A stretch of 40,350 nt of DNA, from positions 1-40,350 of the forward strand of contig JBBKWX010000113.1 of the NCBI GenBank assembly GCA_037969175.1. Reading direction: 5' to 3'. The notes beneath the pieces were generated by a model. That model was not told the DNA's origin and searched no databases. It saw only the letters and a program-made list of their open reading frames with translations. This document shows positions 8,967 through 16,665 of this stretch, piece after piece; position 1 is the first letter of the stretch; every line of letters starts with the position of its first letter. Source of the DNA: JBBKWX01 sp037969175 (GTDB taxonomy: Bacteria > Bacteroidota > Bacteroidia > AKYH767-A > JBBKVM01). The translations under genes and the position numbers were made by a program.

Positions 8967-9386
8967 ATGTTACAGCCGAAGAAAACGAAGTTCAGGAAGA
9001 TGCACAAGATGGTTCCTAAGGGCGTTGCCCAAAGAGGAAACCAGTTGGCATTCGGCTCCTTTGGTCTAAAATCACTCGAAACTGCTTGGATCTCAAGTCG
9101 TCAGATTGAAGCAGCTCGTGTTGCCGTGACCCGTTACATGAAAAGAGAAGGTCAATTGTGGATCCGCGTATTTCCAGATAAGCCAATTACCAAGAAACCA
9201 GCTGAAGTAAGGATGGGAAAAGGTAAAGGAGCTCCGGAATATTGGGTAGCTGTGATTAAGCCTGGAACTGTCATTTTCGAAGCCGAAGGAGTTACATTGG
9301 AAACAGCAAAAGAAGCGTTGCGTCTTGCAGCTCAAAAACTTTCTGTGACAACTCGTTTCTTAGTTAGAAGAGATTATCAAGCATAA
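8967..9386 (+). CDS. rplP: 50S ribosomal protein L16 (uL16)
   Basis: Late-assembling large-subunit protein that positions the A-site tRNA near the peptidyl-transferase centre. 139 residues, normal length. LQPKKTKFRKMHK at the start, the central ITKKPAEVRMGKGKGAPEYWVA segment (about residues 74-95) and the helix with ALRLAAQKL are conserved. It starts 28 bases after rpsC and is followed by rpmC at 13 bases. Confidence 0.97.
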   Translation: MLQPKKTKFRKMHKMVPKGVAQRGNQLAFGSFGLKSLETAWISSRQIEAARVAVTRYMKREGQLWIRVFPDKPITKKPAEVRMGKGKGAPEYWVAVIKPGTVIFEAEGVTLETAKEALRLAAQKLSVTTRFLVRRDYQA

Positions 9387-9399
9387 GTCGATAATAAAA

Positions 9400-9606
9400 A
9401 TGAAAAATTCATTAATAAAGGAACTGTCTACCGACGAATTAGTTGACAGAATTGTAGAGGAAAAAGGTATTTACTCTAAAATGAGAATTAATCATGCCGT
9501 TTCACCGGCTGAGAATCCTCTCAAAATTCGTGCAGCACGTAAACTTATCGCTCGTTTGCAGACTGAATTGCGCAACAGGCAGTTAAACGTTACAGAAAAG
9601 GCTTAA
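9400..9606 (+). CDS. rpmC: 50S ribosomal protein L29 (uL29)
   Basis: Small alpha-helical protein at the tunnel exit next to L23. 68 residues. The N-terminal helix with the ELSTDELVDRI motif and the central RAARKLIARLQTELRNRQL helix fit the family. The middle region (about residues 27-42, MRINHAVSPAENPLKI) carries the loop between the two helices. It lies between rplP and rpsQ, the expected position. Confidence 0.92.
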   Translation: MKNSLIKELSTDELVDRIVEEKGIYSKMRINHAVSPAENPLKIRAARKLIARLQTELRNRQLNVTEKA

Positions 9607-9639
9607 TTGGCCCAAGCGCTATTAGTTATGGAAAAAGCA

Positions 9640-9900
9640 ATGGAAAATATCAGATCATTACGCAAAGAAAGAGTGGGCGTAGTTACCTCCAATAAGATGA
9701 ACAAGTCAATTGTTGTCGCTGTGGAACGTAAGGTAAAACACCCGATGTACGGAAAATTCATCAAGAAGACCACGAAGTTCATGGCTCATGATGAGAAGTC
9801 AGAAGCTGGAATCGGCGATACAGTTAAGATTATGGAAACTCGTCCGATTAGTAAGAACAAGTGCTGGCGCCTGGTGGAGGTGATTGAAAAAGCTAAGTAA
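9640..9900 (+). CDS. rpsQ: 30S ribosomal protein S17 (uS17)
   Basis: Primary 16S rRNA-binding protein of the small-subunit body. Family segments are LRKERVGVVTSNKMNKSIVV, KHPMYGKFIKKTTKFMAHDE and the C-terminal ETRPISKNKCWRLVEVIEKAK-type end. The frame is open from a TTG at 9607 directly after the rpmC stop, with ATGs at 9628 and 9640. I chose 9640 because the resulting N-terminus (MENIRSLRKER) aligns best with typical S17 starts and gives 86 residues. 9628 remains possible and would add four residues. Confidence 0.93.
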   Translation: MENIRSLRKERVGVVTSNKMNKSIVVAVERKVKHPMYGKFIKKTTKFMAHDEKSEAGIGDTVKIMETRPISKNKCWRLVEVIEKAK

Positions 9901-9944
9901 GCTCTTTCTCTGGTAATTTATAAAGTTAGAATAAGAATAAACCG

Positions 9945-10313
9945 ATGATACAACAAGAATCACGACTCGCAGTAGCCGACAATAGCGGAGCAAAGGAAGT
10001 ACTTTGTATACGTGTATTGGGTGGTACAGGAAAAAGATATGCGAGCCTTGGTGACAAGATCGTTGTCACTGTGAAAAATGCTATCCCTTCAGGCAATGTG
10101 AAAAAGGGTGTAGTTACCAAAGCGGTAGTCGTACGTACTAAGAAAGAAGTTCGCCGTGCAGATGGATCTTATATCCGTTTTGATGATAATGCGGTTGTTC
10201 TTTTAAACGCAAACGATGAAATGCGCGGCACACGTATTTTTGGCCCGGTAGCCAGAGAATTGCGTGAAAAACAATTCATGAAAATTGTATCATTAGCTCC
10301 GGAGGTATTATAA
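9945..10313 (+). CDS. rplN: 50S ribosomal protein L14 (uL14)
   Basis: Large-subunit interface protein that takes part in bridges to 16S rRNA and binds the silencing factor RsfS in other bacteria. 122 residues, normal length. It begins MIQQESRLAVADNSGAKE and carries the RRADGSYIRFDDNAVVL segment and the GTRIFGPVARELR motif near the end. First gene of the classical spc group. Its last codons contain a GGAGG sequence that may help initiation of rplX. Confidence 0.98.
   Translation: MIQQESRLAVADNSGAKEVLCIRVLGGTGKRYASLGDKIVVTVKNAIPSGNVKKGVVTKAVVVRTKKEVRRADGSYIRFDDNAVVLLNANDEMRGTRIFGPVARELREKQFMKIVSLAPEVL
10301..10305 (+). promoter_or_regulatory. Shine-Dalgarno-like site for rplX
   Basis: GGAGG lies 9 bases before the rplX ATG at 10315, inside the last codons of rplN. 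Strong sites of this kind are uncommon in Bacteroidota, where most genes start without one. Because the sequence also encodes conserved-type L14 residues, its role in initiation is an inference. Confidence 0.4.
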
Positions 10314-10314
10314 A

Positions 10315-10653
10315 ATGGAAAGAAAATTCAATAAACAACCGAAACTTCACATTCGCAAAGGCGATACAGTTAAGGTTATTGCAGGAAATTCAAAAGGCCA
10401 ATCCGGTCGTGTGCTTTCTGTAATTCTGAAAGATCGCAAAGCTATTGTAGAAGGAATCAATTTGGTTTCTAAACACAGTAAGCCAAATGCTGAGACTCCA
10501 CAAGGTGGAATTGTAAAAAAAGAAGCAGCTGTTCACGTTTCTAATTTGATGCTTGTTGATCCTAAATCAGGAGTAGCAACTAAAATTGGTCGCAAAGAAG
10601 TGGATGGCAAAATGGTAAGATTCGCTAAAAAATCAGGGGAGGTAATCAAGTAA
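10315..10653 (+). CDS. rplX: 50S ribosomal protein L24 (uL24)
   Basis: Assembly-initiating 23S rRNA protein near the tunnel exit. 112 residues, normal length. The KOW motif is visible around residues 16-33 (KGDTVKVIAGNSKGQSGRV), followed by the conserved GINLVSKHSKPN and GGIVKKEAAVHVSN segments. It starts one base after the rplN stop and its last base is shared with the rplE start (TAATG), so the three genes are probably translationally coupled. Confidence 0.97.
   Translation: MERKFNKQPKLHIRKGDTVKVIAGNSKGQSGRVLSVILKDRKAIVEGINLVSKHSKPNAETPQGGIVKKEAAVHVSNLMLVDPKSGVATKIGRKEVDGKMVRFAKKSGEVIK
10636..10642 (+). promoter_or_regulatory. Shine-Dalgarno-like site for rplE
   Basis: GGGGAGG at 10636-10642 lies 10 bases before the rplE ATG at 10653, inside the end of rplX. 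It is close to a full anti-Shine-Dalgarno complement, which stands out against the surrounding genes that mostly lack one. Confidence 0.4.
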
Positions 10654-11213
10654 TGTCAAATACACCCAGACTAAAAGATAAATACAGGAACGAAGTAGTT
10701 CCTGCCTTGCAAGAACGTTTTAAATACAGTTCTAACATGCAAGTACCTAAATTGTTAAAGATCTGTCTTAATCAAGGCGTTGGTGATGCTGTTTCTGATA
10801 AGAAACTCATCGAATCTGCAGCTCTTGAAATGACAATGGTTACCGGCCAAAAAGCGGTTCAAACCAAGTCAAAGAAAGATATCTCTAACTTTAAGTTGCG
10901 TAAAGGTGTTCCAATCGGTGTTCGTATAACACTTCGTGATGCACGTATGTATGAGTTCCTGGATCGTTTGATCGCTGTGTCTCTTCCACGTATTCGTGAT
11001 TTCAAAGGCATCTCTGAAAAAGGATTTGATGGAAGTGGTAACTATACATTAGGTATCACCGAGCAGATCATTTTCCCTGAGATCGATATCGATAAGGTGA
11101 ATAAGATCATGGGAATGGATATTACATTCGTTACCAGTGCAAGCACAGATGAAGAAGCTTTAGCTCTGTTGAAAGAGTTTGGTCTTCCATTCAAGAACCA
11201 AAAATCAAACTAA
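10653..11213 (+). CDS. rplE: 50S ribosomal protein L5 (uL5)
   Basis: 5S rRNA-binding protein of the central protuberance that contacts the P-site tRNA and S13. 186 residues, normal length. Conserved features are VPKLLKICLNQGVGDA near residues 31-46, the TGQKAVQTKSKKDISNFKLRKG region and the C-terminal PEIDIDKVNKIMGMDITFVT segment. The start overlaps the rplX stop by one base. Confidence 0.98.
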   Translation: MSNTPRLKDKYRNEVVPALQERFKYSSNMQVPKLLKICLNQGVGDAVSDKKLIESAALEMTMVTGQKAVQTKSKKDISNFKLRKGVPIGVRITLRDARMYEFLDRLIAVSLPRIRDFKGISEKGFDGSGNYTLGITEQIIFPEIDIDKVNKIMGMDITFVTSASTDEEALALLKEFGLPFKNQKSN

Positions 11214-11235
11214 ACCAAAGCAATAAAAACCAGCT

Positions 11236-11505
11236 ATGGCAAAAGAATCAATGAAAGCCCGTGAGGTAAAGAGACAACGTATAGTAGCAAAGTATGCTGA
11301 TAAACGCCAGGCTCTGAAAGATGCAAATGACTATGAAGGTCTTGCAAAACTTCCACGTAACGCTTCTCCAGTAAGACTTCATAACAGATGTAAACTTACC
11401 GGCCGTCCAAGAGGTTATATGCGTCAATTCGGGATCTCCCGTGTATTGTTCCGCAAAATGGCTTTGGAAGGGAAAATCCCGGGTATCACCAAAGCTAGTT
11501 GGTAA
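11236..11505 (+). CDS. rpsN: 30S ribosomal protein S14 (uS14), long zinc-free form
   Basis: Small-subunit head protein. At 89 residues it is the long form, with a long N-terminal helical region before the conserved core RLHNRCKLTGRPRGYMRQFGIS (about residues 50-71). Only one cysteine is present where zinc-type S14 proteins carry two CxxC pairs, so this version does not need zinc. The C-terminal KIPGITKASW ending is typical. Standard place between rplE and rpsH. Confidence 0.97.
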   Translation: MAKESMKAREVKRQRIVAKYADKRQALKDANDYEGLAKLPRNASPVRLHNRCKLTGRPRGYMRQFGISRVLFRKMALEGKIPGITKASW

Positions 11506-11541
11506 TATCTTTTAATAGAAATTTAATTAGAATAATATAAA

Positions 11542-11937
11542 ATGACTGACCCAATTGCAGACTTCCTGACCCGTATCAGGAATGGGGTAAAGGCCAATCA
11601 CAGGATCGTTGAGATCCCGGCCTCTAATCTCAAGAAGGAGATGACCAAACTGCTCCATGAGAAGGGATACATCCTGAACTTTAAGTTCGAAGATGATGAT
11701 AAGCAAGGCATTATTAAAATTGCCTTAAAATATCATCCGGTAACTAAAATTCCGGCGATCCGTCACATTGAGAGAATCAGTAAGCCAGGTCTTCGTAAAT
11801 ACTCAGGAGCAACAACTTTGCCTAGAGTAATTAACGGACTTGGGGTTGCTATCCTCAGTACCTCTAAAGGAGTGATGACTGATAAAGAAGCTCGTTCCAT
11901 GAAAATTGGTGGCGAAGTATTGTGTTACGTATATTAA
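11542..11937 (+). CDS. rpsH: 30S ribosomal protein S8 (uS8)
   Basis: Primary 16S rRNA-binding protein of the central domain; in E. coli it also represses the spc operon by binding near rplE. 131 residues, normal length. MTDPIADFLTRIRNG at the start and the C-terminal LGVAILSTSKGVMTDKEAR-type segment are clear family markers. No S8 target hairpin near rplE was identified by eye. Confidence 0.98.
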   Translation: MTDPIADFLTRIRNGVKANHRIVEIPASNLKKEMTKLLHEKGYILNFKFEDDDKQGIIKIALKYHPVTKIPAIRHIERISKPGLRKYSGATTLPRVINGLGVAILSTSKGVMTDKEARSMKIGGEVLCYVY

Positions 11938-11943
11938 TAGAAC

Positions 11944-11948
11944 AGGAG
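11944..11948 (+). promoter_or_regulatory. Shine-Dalgarno site deciding the rplF start
   Basis: AGGAG lies 8 bases upstream of the ATG at 11957. It supports that ATG as the rplF start over a GTG at 11906 that is in the same frame but inside rpsH. Confidence 0.5.
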
Positions 11949-11956
11949 AAACCAGC

Positions 11957-12511
11957 ATGTCACGTATAGGAAAAATGCCAATCAACATACCTGCAAAGGT
12001 TGAAGTAGATATCAAAGGCAACAATGTGGTCGTGAAAGGTCCCAAAGGTACGCTTGAGCAGCGCATCGAGGACGGGATCGAAGTGACTATTGATAACGAT
12101 GTTATCACAGTTACACGCGCTACAGAGCAAAAAAGACACCGTGCCCTTCACGGTTTATACCGTTCACTTATCAATAATATGATAACTGGGGTATCTGAAG
12201 GATTTAAGTTACAACAGGAATTAGTAGGTGTTGGATACCGTGCTACAAATACAGGTCAGGTTCTTGATCTTGTACTTGGTTATTCTCATCACATTGTGTT
12301 TGAATTGCCAAAGGAAATTACTGTTGAGACTAAAGCAGAAAGAGGACAAAATCCTACGATCATGCTTTCAAGTCATGATAAACAATTGTTAGGTCAGGTT
12401 GCAGCAAAGATTCGTTCTTTACGTACTCCGGAACCTTACAAAGGAAAAGGTATCAAGTTCACAGGTGAAACATTGAGAAGAAAAGCAGGTAAATCTGCAG
12501 CTAAAAAATAA
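11957..12511 (+). CDS. rplF: 50S ribosomal protein L6 (uL6)
   Basis: Large-subunit protein near the factor-binding site, supporting the sarcin-ricin loop region. 184 residues, normal length. The ATG at 11957 gives the usual N-terminus MSRIGKMPINIPAKVEV and is preceded by a well-placed AGGAG. The frame extends upstream into rpsH to a GTG at 11906, but those 17 codons match nothing in the family. The second repeat ends with the conserved RTPEPYKGKGIKF segment. Confidence 0.97.
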   Translation: MSRIGKMPINIPAKVEVDIKGNNVVVKGPKGTLEQRIEDGIEVTIDNDVITVTRATEQKRHRALHGLYRSLINNMITGVSEGFKLQQELVGVGYRATNTGQVLDLVLGYSHHIVFELPKEITVETKAERGQNPTIMLSSHDKQLLGQVAAKIRSLRTPEPYKGKGIKFTGETLRRKAGKSAAKK

Positions 12512-12518
12512 TTAGGTA

Positions 12519-12875
12519 ATGTCAACCAGAAAAGAAAATAGAAGGACAGCTATCAGATCACGTATCCGTAAGGTAGTAATCGGTAGTGCAGGACGTCCAA
12601 GGTTGTCTGTGTTCCGCAGCAACAAAGAGATATATGCTCAACTGATAGATGATGATCAAGGTGTTACTTTGATGGCAGCATCATCAGCTGAAGCTGATCT
12701 TAAAGATCAAACAATGACCAAGGTTGAAAAAGCCCGTCTTGTTGGGAAAAAATTAGCTGAAAAAGCTTCAGCTGCCGGTATTACAGTAGTAACTTTCGAT
12801 CGTGGTGGTTACTTATATCACGGTAGAGTTAAATCATTAGCAGAAGGTGCTCGCGAAAGCGGCCTTAAATTCTAA
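12519..12875 (+). CDS. rplR: 50S ribosomal protein L18 (uL18)
   Basis: 5S rRNA-binding protein of the central protuberance. 118 residues, normal length. The basic N-terminus is followed by GRPRLSVFRSNKEIYAQLIDDDQG (about residues 27-50), and the C-terminus has ITVVTFDRGGYLYHGRVKSLAEGAREGGL-type sequence, here ending ESGLKF. It starts 7 bases after rplF, and rpsE starts 7 bases after its stop. Confidence 0.97.
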   Translation: MSTRKENRRTAIRSRIRKVVIGSAGRPRLSVFRSNKEIYAQLIDDDQGVTLMAASSAEADLKDQTMTKVEKARLVGKKLAEKASAAGITVVTFDRGGYLYHGRVKSLAEGARESGLKF

Positions 12876-12882
12876 ATCAGCT

Positions 12883-13401
12883 ATGTCAACAACAAACATA
12901 AAAAGAGTTAAATCCAGCGAGATCGAACTTAAGGACCGGTTGGTAGGAATCCAGCGTGTAACAAAAGTTACCAAAGGAGGACGTGCATTTACTTTCTCTG
13001 CAATTGTAGTAGTAGGTGATGAAAAAGGAGTAGTAGGATATGGTCTTGGTAAAGCAAAAGAAGTAACGGATGCTGTAACCAAGGGTATTGATGATGCAAA
13101 GAAGAATTTAATCAAAGTTCCGGTTTTACGTGGTACCGTTCCTCATGAGCAGTATGGTAAATTCGGTGGAGCATTGGTCTTCCTTAAACCTGCTGCACCT
13201 GGAACAGGGGTTATCGCCGGTGGTGCGATGCGTGCAGTTCTTGAGAGCGTTGGAATCACTGACGTTCTTGCAAAATCAAAAGGTTCTTCTAACCCGCATA
13301 ACGTAGTAAAAGCTACAATAGATGCATTGGTTCAGATGAGAGATGCTGCAACAGTTGCACAACATCGTGGTGTTAGTTTAGAAACAGTATTCAACGGCTA
13401 A
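12883..13401 (+). CDS. rpsE: 30S ribosomal protein S5 (uS5)
   Basis: Small-subunit protein involved in decoding accuracy and the mRNA entry channel. 172 residues from the ATG at 12883, which yields a typical N-terminus (MSTTNIKRVKSSEIELKD). The frame extends upstream through rplR to 12847, but that extension is only overlap. The S5 dsRNA-binding-like domain has RVTKVTKGGRAFTFSAIVVV and the C-terminal domain has GAMRAVLESVGITDVLAKSKGSSNPHN in two adjoining pieces. Normal length. Confidence 0.97.
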   Translation: MSTTNIKRVKSSEIELKDRLVGIQRVTKVTKGGRAFTFSAIVVVGDEKGVVGYGLGKAKEVTDAVTKGIDDAKKNLIKVPVLRGTVPHEQYGKFGGALVFLKPAAPGTGVIAGGAMRAVLESVGITDVLAKSKGSSNPHNVVKATIDALVQMRDAATVAQHRGVSLETVFNG

Positions 13402-13430
13402 TCGGCTGATAAAAAAAACCTTGTACGGAG

Positions 13431-13610
13431 ATGAAAAAGATCAGAATCGAACAGATAAAGAGCGGTATTGACCGCCCCGAAAGGCAGAAAAGAACCTTAG
13501 TTGCACTTGGATTAAACAAAATGCACAGAAAGGTTGAAGTAGAAGCTACTCCACAGATCATGGGGATGGTAAATAAGGTTCTACACCTTGTAAAGGTAGA
13601 AGAGATTTAA
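13431..13610 (+). CDS. rpmD: 50S ribosomal protein L30 (uL30)
   Basis: Small 23S rRNA-binding protein. The intact 59-residue frame starts at the ATG at 13431 and ends with TAA at 13610. The sequence begins MKKIRIEQIKSGIDRPERQK, continues with TLVALGLNKMHRKVEVEATP and ends VNKVLHLVKVEEI, the normal L30 plan of one short ferredoxin-like fold. It lies exactly where rpmD is expected, between rpsE and rplO. L30 is missing from some bacterial lineages but is present here. Confidence 0.95.
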   Translation: MKKIRIEQIKSGIDRPERQKRTLVALGLNKMHRKVEVEATPQIMGMVNKVLHLVKVEEI

Positions 13611-13631
13611 GATATTAAACCAGTAGTTATC

Positions 13632-14078
13632 ATGGATTTAAGTAATTTAAAACCAGCAGAAGGTTCAACTAAGAACCGTAAGCGTATAGGCCGTGGTCAG
13701 GGATCAGGTAGAGGTGGAACATCAACTCGTGGTCATAAAGGAGCACAGTCACGTTCTGGATATTCAGCGAAAGCTGGTTTCGAAGGTGGACAAATGCCAC
13801 TTCAACGTCGTGTACCTAAGTTCGGCTTCAAGAACATTAATCGTGTTGAACACCGTGGTATTAACCTGGATGTTCTTCAGGCATTAGCAGAGAAAATATC
13901 AGTAGATACTATTGATAAAGCAGTTCTCGTTGCAAATGGTCTTGCTTCAAAGAATGACCTGGTGAAAATCCTTGGTCGTGGGGAATTGAAAGCTAAAGTA
14001 AACGTAAAAGTTAACGCATATACTGCAACTGCAAAATCAGCTATCGAAGCTGCTGGTGGCACAGCTGAAACTATTTGA
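13632..14078 (+). CDS. rplO: 50S ribosomal protein L15 (uL15)
   Basis: Late-assembling protein that threads through 23S rRNA. 148 residues, normal length. The glycine- and arginine-rich N-terminal extension (RKRIGRGQGSGRGGTSTRGH, about residues 17-36) is characteristic, followed by GFEGGQMPLQRRVPKFGF. The C-terminal globular part ends with AIEAAGGTAETI, a family-typical sequence. secY begins directly after it. Confidence 0.98.
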   Translation: MDLSNLKPAEGSTKNRKRIGRGQGSGRGGTSTRGHKGAQSRSGYSAKAGFEGGQMPLQRRVPKFGFKNINRVEHRGINLDVLQALAEKISVDTIDKAVLVANGLASKNDLVKILGRGELKAKVNVKVNAYTATAKSAIEAAGGTAETI

Positions 14079-14083
14079 ACAGT

Positions 14084-15445
14084 ATGAAGAATCTGATCAA
14101 TACTTTAAGGAATATATTTAAGATCGAAGATCTTAGAGTGAGGATACTCAATACCTTGGGTTTCTTACTTATATACCGTCTTGGAGCTCACGTTGTGTTG
14201 CCCGGAGTAGATCCTACTCAATTGGCAGGACTTGAAGCTCAAACAAGCGGTGGTATCCTGGGACTTCTTGATATGTTTGCCGGTGGAGCATTTTCTAATG
14301 CATCCATCTTTGCTCTTGGTATCATGCCTTATATCTCAGCATCCATCGTGGTGCAGTTATTAGGTATTGCAGTTCCTTATTTTCAGAGACTTCAGAAAGA
14401 AGGAGAAAGTGGTCGTAAAAAGATCACACAGATCACCCGCTATCTGACAGTACTTATTACTGCCGGTCAAGCACCGGGTTATCTTGTAAATCTGGCAGCT
14501 CAGAGTCCTTCAGCTATCATATCTGTAACCAATCCTGAATTGGTATCTCCATTCCAGTTCTGGTTTATTTCTGTGACCCTTCTGGTAGCAGGTACATTAT
14601 TCGTGATGTGGTTGGGAGAAAAGATTACAGATAAAGGTATTGGTAATGGTATTTCATTGATCATCATGATCGGTATCATCGCGCGTTTGCCACATGCATT
14701 AAGAGATGAGTTCTTCTCACGTTTGAACGAAGGTGGAGGTCTTGTCATGTTCTTACTTGAAATTGTCGCCTTGTTATTGGTGATCGTCGGGGTTATTCTG
14801 CTTGTACAAGGTACCAGACGAATACCGGTGCAATTCGCAAAGAAGATCGTGGGTAATAAACAATACGGTGGTGTCCGTCAATACATTCCTTTAAAAGTTA
14901 ATGCATCAGGTGTAATGCCGATCATTTTTGCTCAGGCAATCATGTTCATTCCTGCAACTGTTGCACAATTTTTTCCGGAATCTGCTGCTTGGCAAGGCTT
15001 TGGAGCCTCATTTACAGATTTCACAAGTTTCTGGTATAATTTTACCTTTGCAACCCTAATCATTATCTTTACATACTTCTATACAGCTATCATGGTTAAT
15101 CCTAATCAGATGGCAGAAGACATGAAGAAAAATGGTGGATTCATACCCGGTGTTAAACCAGGTAAAAGAACGGCATCTTTCATTGATGATGTAATGTCTA
15201 AGATCACTTTGCCGGGATCATTATTTCTGGCTTTGGTGGCAATACTTCCAACGTTCGCCATCCTTGCAGGTATAAATACGAATTTTGCACAATTCTATGG
15301 TGGAACTTCGCTTCTTATCATGGTAGGTGTTGTACTTGATACATTGCAGCAAATTGAAAGCCATTTGTTGATGCGTCATTATGATGGATTGATGAAAACA
15401 GGACGTATTAAAGGGCGTTCAAATGCTGTTGGAGCTGCTATCTAA
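14084..15445 (+). CDS. secY: Protein translocase subunit SecY
   Basis: Central channel of the Sec translocon in the inner membrane, exporting unfolded proteins with SecA and SecE/G. About 453 residues with ten hydrophobic segments. Visible family marks: NTLGFLLIYRLGAHVVLPGVD at the first segment, the plug region GGILGLLDMFAGGAFSNASIFALGIMPYISASIVVQ split over segment 2, GEKITDKGIGNGISLIIM, and the cytoplasmic loop with RIPVQFAKK. I use the ATG at 14084; a TTG at 14075 overlapping the rplO stop would add three residues. Confidence 0.97.
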   Translation: MKNLINTLRNIFKIEDLRVRILNTLGFLLIYRLGAHVVLPGVDPTQLAGLEAQTSGGILGLLDMFAGGAFSNASIFALGIMPYISASIVVQLLGIAVPYFQRLQKEGESGRKKITQITRYLTVLITAGQAPGYLVNLAAQSPSAIISVTNPELVSPFQFWFISVTLLVAGTLFVMWLGEKITDKGIGNGISLIIMIGIIARLPHALRDEFFSRLNEGGGLVMFLLEIVALLLVIVGVILLVQGTRRIPVQFAKKIVGNKQYGGVRQYIPLKVNASGVMPIIFAQAIMFIPATVAQFFPESAAWQGFGASFTDFTSFWYNFTFATLIIIFTYFYTAIMVNPNQMAEDMKKNGGFIPGVKPGKRTASFIDDVMSKITLPGSLFLALVAILPTFAILAGINTNFAQFYGGTSLLIMVGVVLDTLQQIESHLLMRHYDGLMKTGRIKGRSNAVGAAI

Positions 15446-15467
15446 ACGTAGATAGTTAGTATTTGAA

Positions 15468-16250
15468 ATGATATATTACAAAACGAAAGAGGAGATTGAG
15501 TTAGTCAGGCAGAGCGCATTGCTCGTTGCCAGAACACTTGGAGAAGTTGCCGGAATGATGATTCCGGGAATGGATACAGCAAGTGTTGACAAACGTGCTG
15601 AAGAGTTCATTCGTGACAATGGAGGAGTTCCTGCATTCAAAGGGTATAATGGTTTTCCATCTACTTTATGTGTGTCAGTGAATGAACAAGTTGTTCATGG
15701 ATTTCCTTCAAAGGATATCATGAAAGAAGGAGATATTGTCTCACTCGATTGTGGTGTGCTGATGAATGGTTTTTTTGGAGATTCTGCTTATACTTTTCCA
15801 ATTGGAGAAATAAGCGAAGACACAAAAAAGCTGCTTCGAATTACCAAAGAATGTCTTTATCTGGCAATAGAAAAAGCAATAATTGGTAATCGTTTGGGAG
15901 ATCTTAGCCATGCCATTCAGGAACATGCAGAGAAGAATGGATTTGGAGTAGTGAGAGAGCTTGTTGGCCATGGGATAGGAAAAGATCTTCATGAAAAGCC
16001 GGAAGTTGCTAACTATGGAAAGAAGGGATCAGGTATCGTTTTGAAAGAAGGTTTGGTGATTGCAGTTGAGCCGATGATCAATCAGGGAAAGAGACATGTG
16101 AAGCAGTTGAATGATGGATGGACGATCGTGACAGGAGATAAAAAACCAAGTGCTCATTATGAGCATACGCTTACAATTGGAAAGGAAAAAGCAGATGTGC
16201 TTTCATCTTTCGAATTTATTGAAGAGAAATTAAATAATATAAGTCGATAA
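15468..16250 (+). CDS. map: Methionine aminopeptidase, type I
   Basis: Removes the initiator methionine from nascent proteins. 260 residues, normal for the short type Ia form. The five-ligand dinuclear metal site is visible: Asp in SLDCGV, Asp in FFGDSAYTF, His in LVGHGIGKDLHEKP, Glu in VIAVEPMIN and Glu in AHYEHTLTIG. Its place between secY and infA is common in Bacteroidota and Firmicutes and ties it to protein synthesis. Start ATG at 15468, 22 bases after secY. Confidence 0.97.
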   Translation: MIYYKTKEEIELVRQSALLVARTLGEVAGMMIPGMDTASVDKRAEEFIRDNGGVPAFKGYNGFPSTLCVSVNEQVVHGFPSKDIMKEGDIVSLDCGVLMNGFFGDSAYTFPIGEISEDTKKLLRITKECLYLAIEKAIIGNRLGDLSHAIQEHAEKNGFGVVRELVGHGIGKDLHEKPEVANYGKKGSGIVLKEGLVIAVEPMINQGKRHVKQLNDGWTIVTGDKKPSAHYEHTLTIGKEKADVLSSFEFIEEKLNNISR

Positions 16251-16257
16251 GGAATAT

Positions 16258-16479
16258 ATGGCCAAACAGCCCTCAATTGAACAAGACGGAACCATAGTAG
16301 AAGCATTATCTAATGCTATGTTTCGTGTGGAATTAGAGAACGGGCATGAGATCATAGCTCATATTTCAGGGAAGATGAGGATGCATTACATCAAGATCCT
16401 TCCAGGAGATAAAGTGAAAGTGGAGATGTCTCCATATGATTTGAGTAAGGGCAGAATCACCTATCGATATAAAAGTTAA
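16258..16479 (+). CDS. infA: Translation initiation factor IF-1
   Basis: Binds the ribosomal A site during initiation and modulates IF-2 and IF-3. 73 residues, one OB-fold domain. The sequence MAKQPSIEQDGTIVEALSNA then MFRVELENGHEIIAHISGKMR and the C-terminal YDLSKGRITYRYKS are almost the textbook sequence. It starts 7 bases after map and is followed by the tiny rpmJ gene, the usual arrangement ahead of the alpha group. Confidence 0.98.
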   Translation: MAKQPSIEQDGTIVEALSNAMFRVELENGHEIIAHISGKMRMHYIKILPGDKVKVEMSPYDLSKGRITYRYKS

Positions 16480-16514
16480 TAAAGAAGGATTTAGTTCCAC
16501 AACCAATTACTGCG

Positions 16515-16631
16515 ATGAAAGTAAAACCATCACTTAAGAAAAGAAGCGTTGATTGTAAGATAGTACGACGCAAAGGAGTTTTGTACGTAATCAACAAGAA
16601 GAACCCACGTTTTAAGCAACGTCAAGGTTAA
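16515..16631 (+). CDS. rpmJ: 50S ribosomal protein L36 (bL36), zinc-free form
   Basis: Smallest ribosomal protein, 38 residues, bound to domains II and V of 23S rRNA. The frame runs from ATG at 16515 to TAA at 16631. It starts MKVKPSLKKRSVDCKIVRRK and ends NKKNPRFKQRQG. Of the four zinc ligands of the classic form only the second cysteine (Cys14) remains; the others are Ser11, Asn27 and Phe33. This makes it the zinc-independent version, matching the zinc-free S14 in the same operon. Confidence 0.95.
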   Translation: MKVKPSLKKRSVDCKIVRRKGVLYVINKKNPRFKQRQG

Positions 16632-16665
16632 TTCGTTATTTAGAAAAATTTAAAGATAAAGATAC

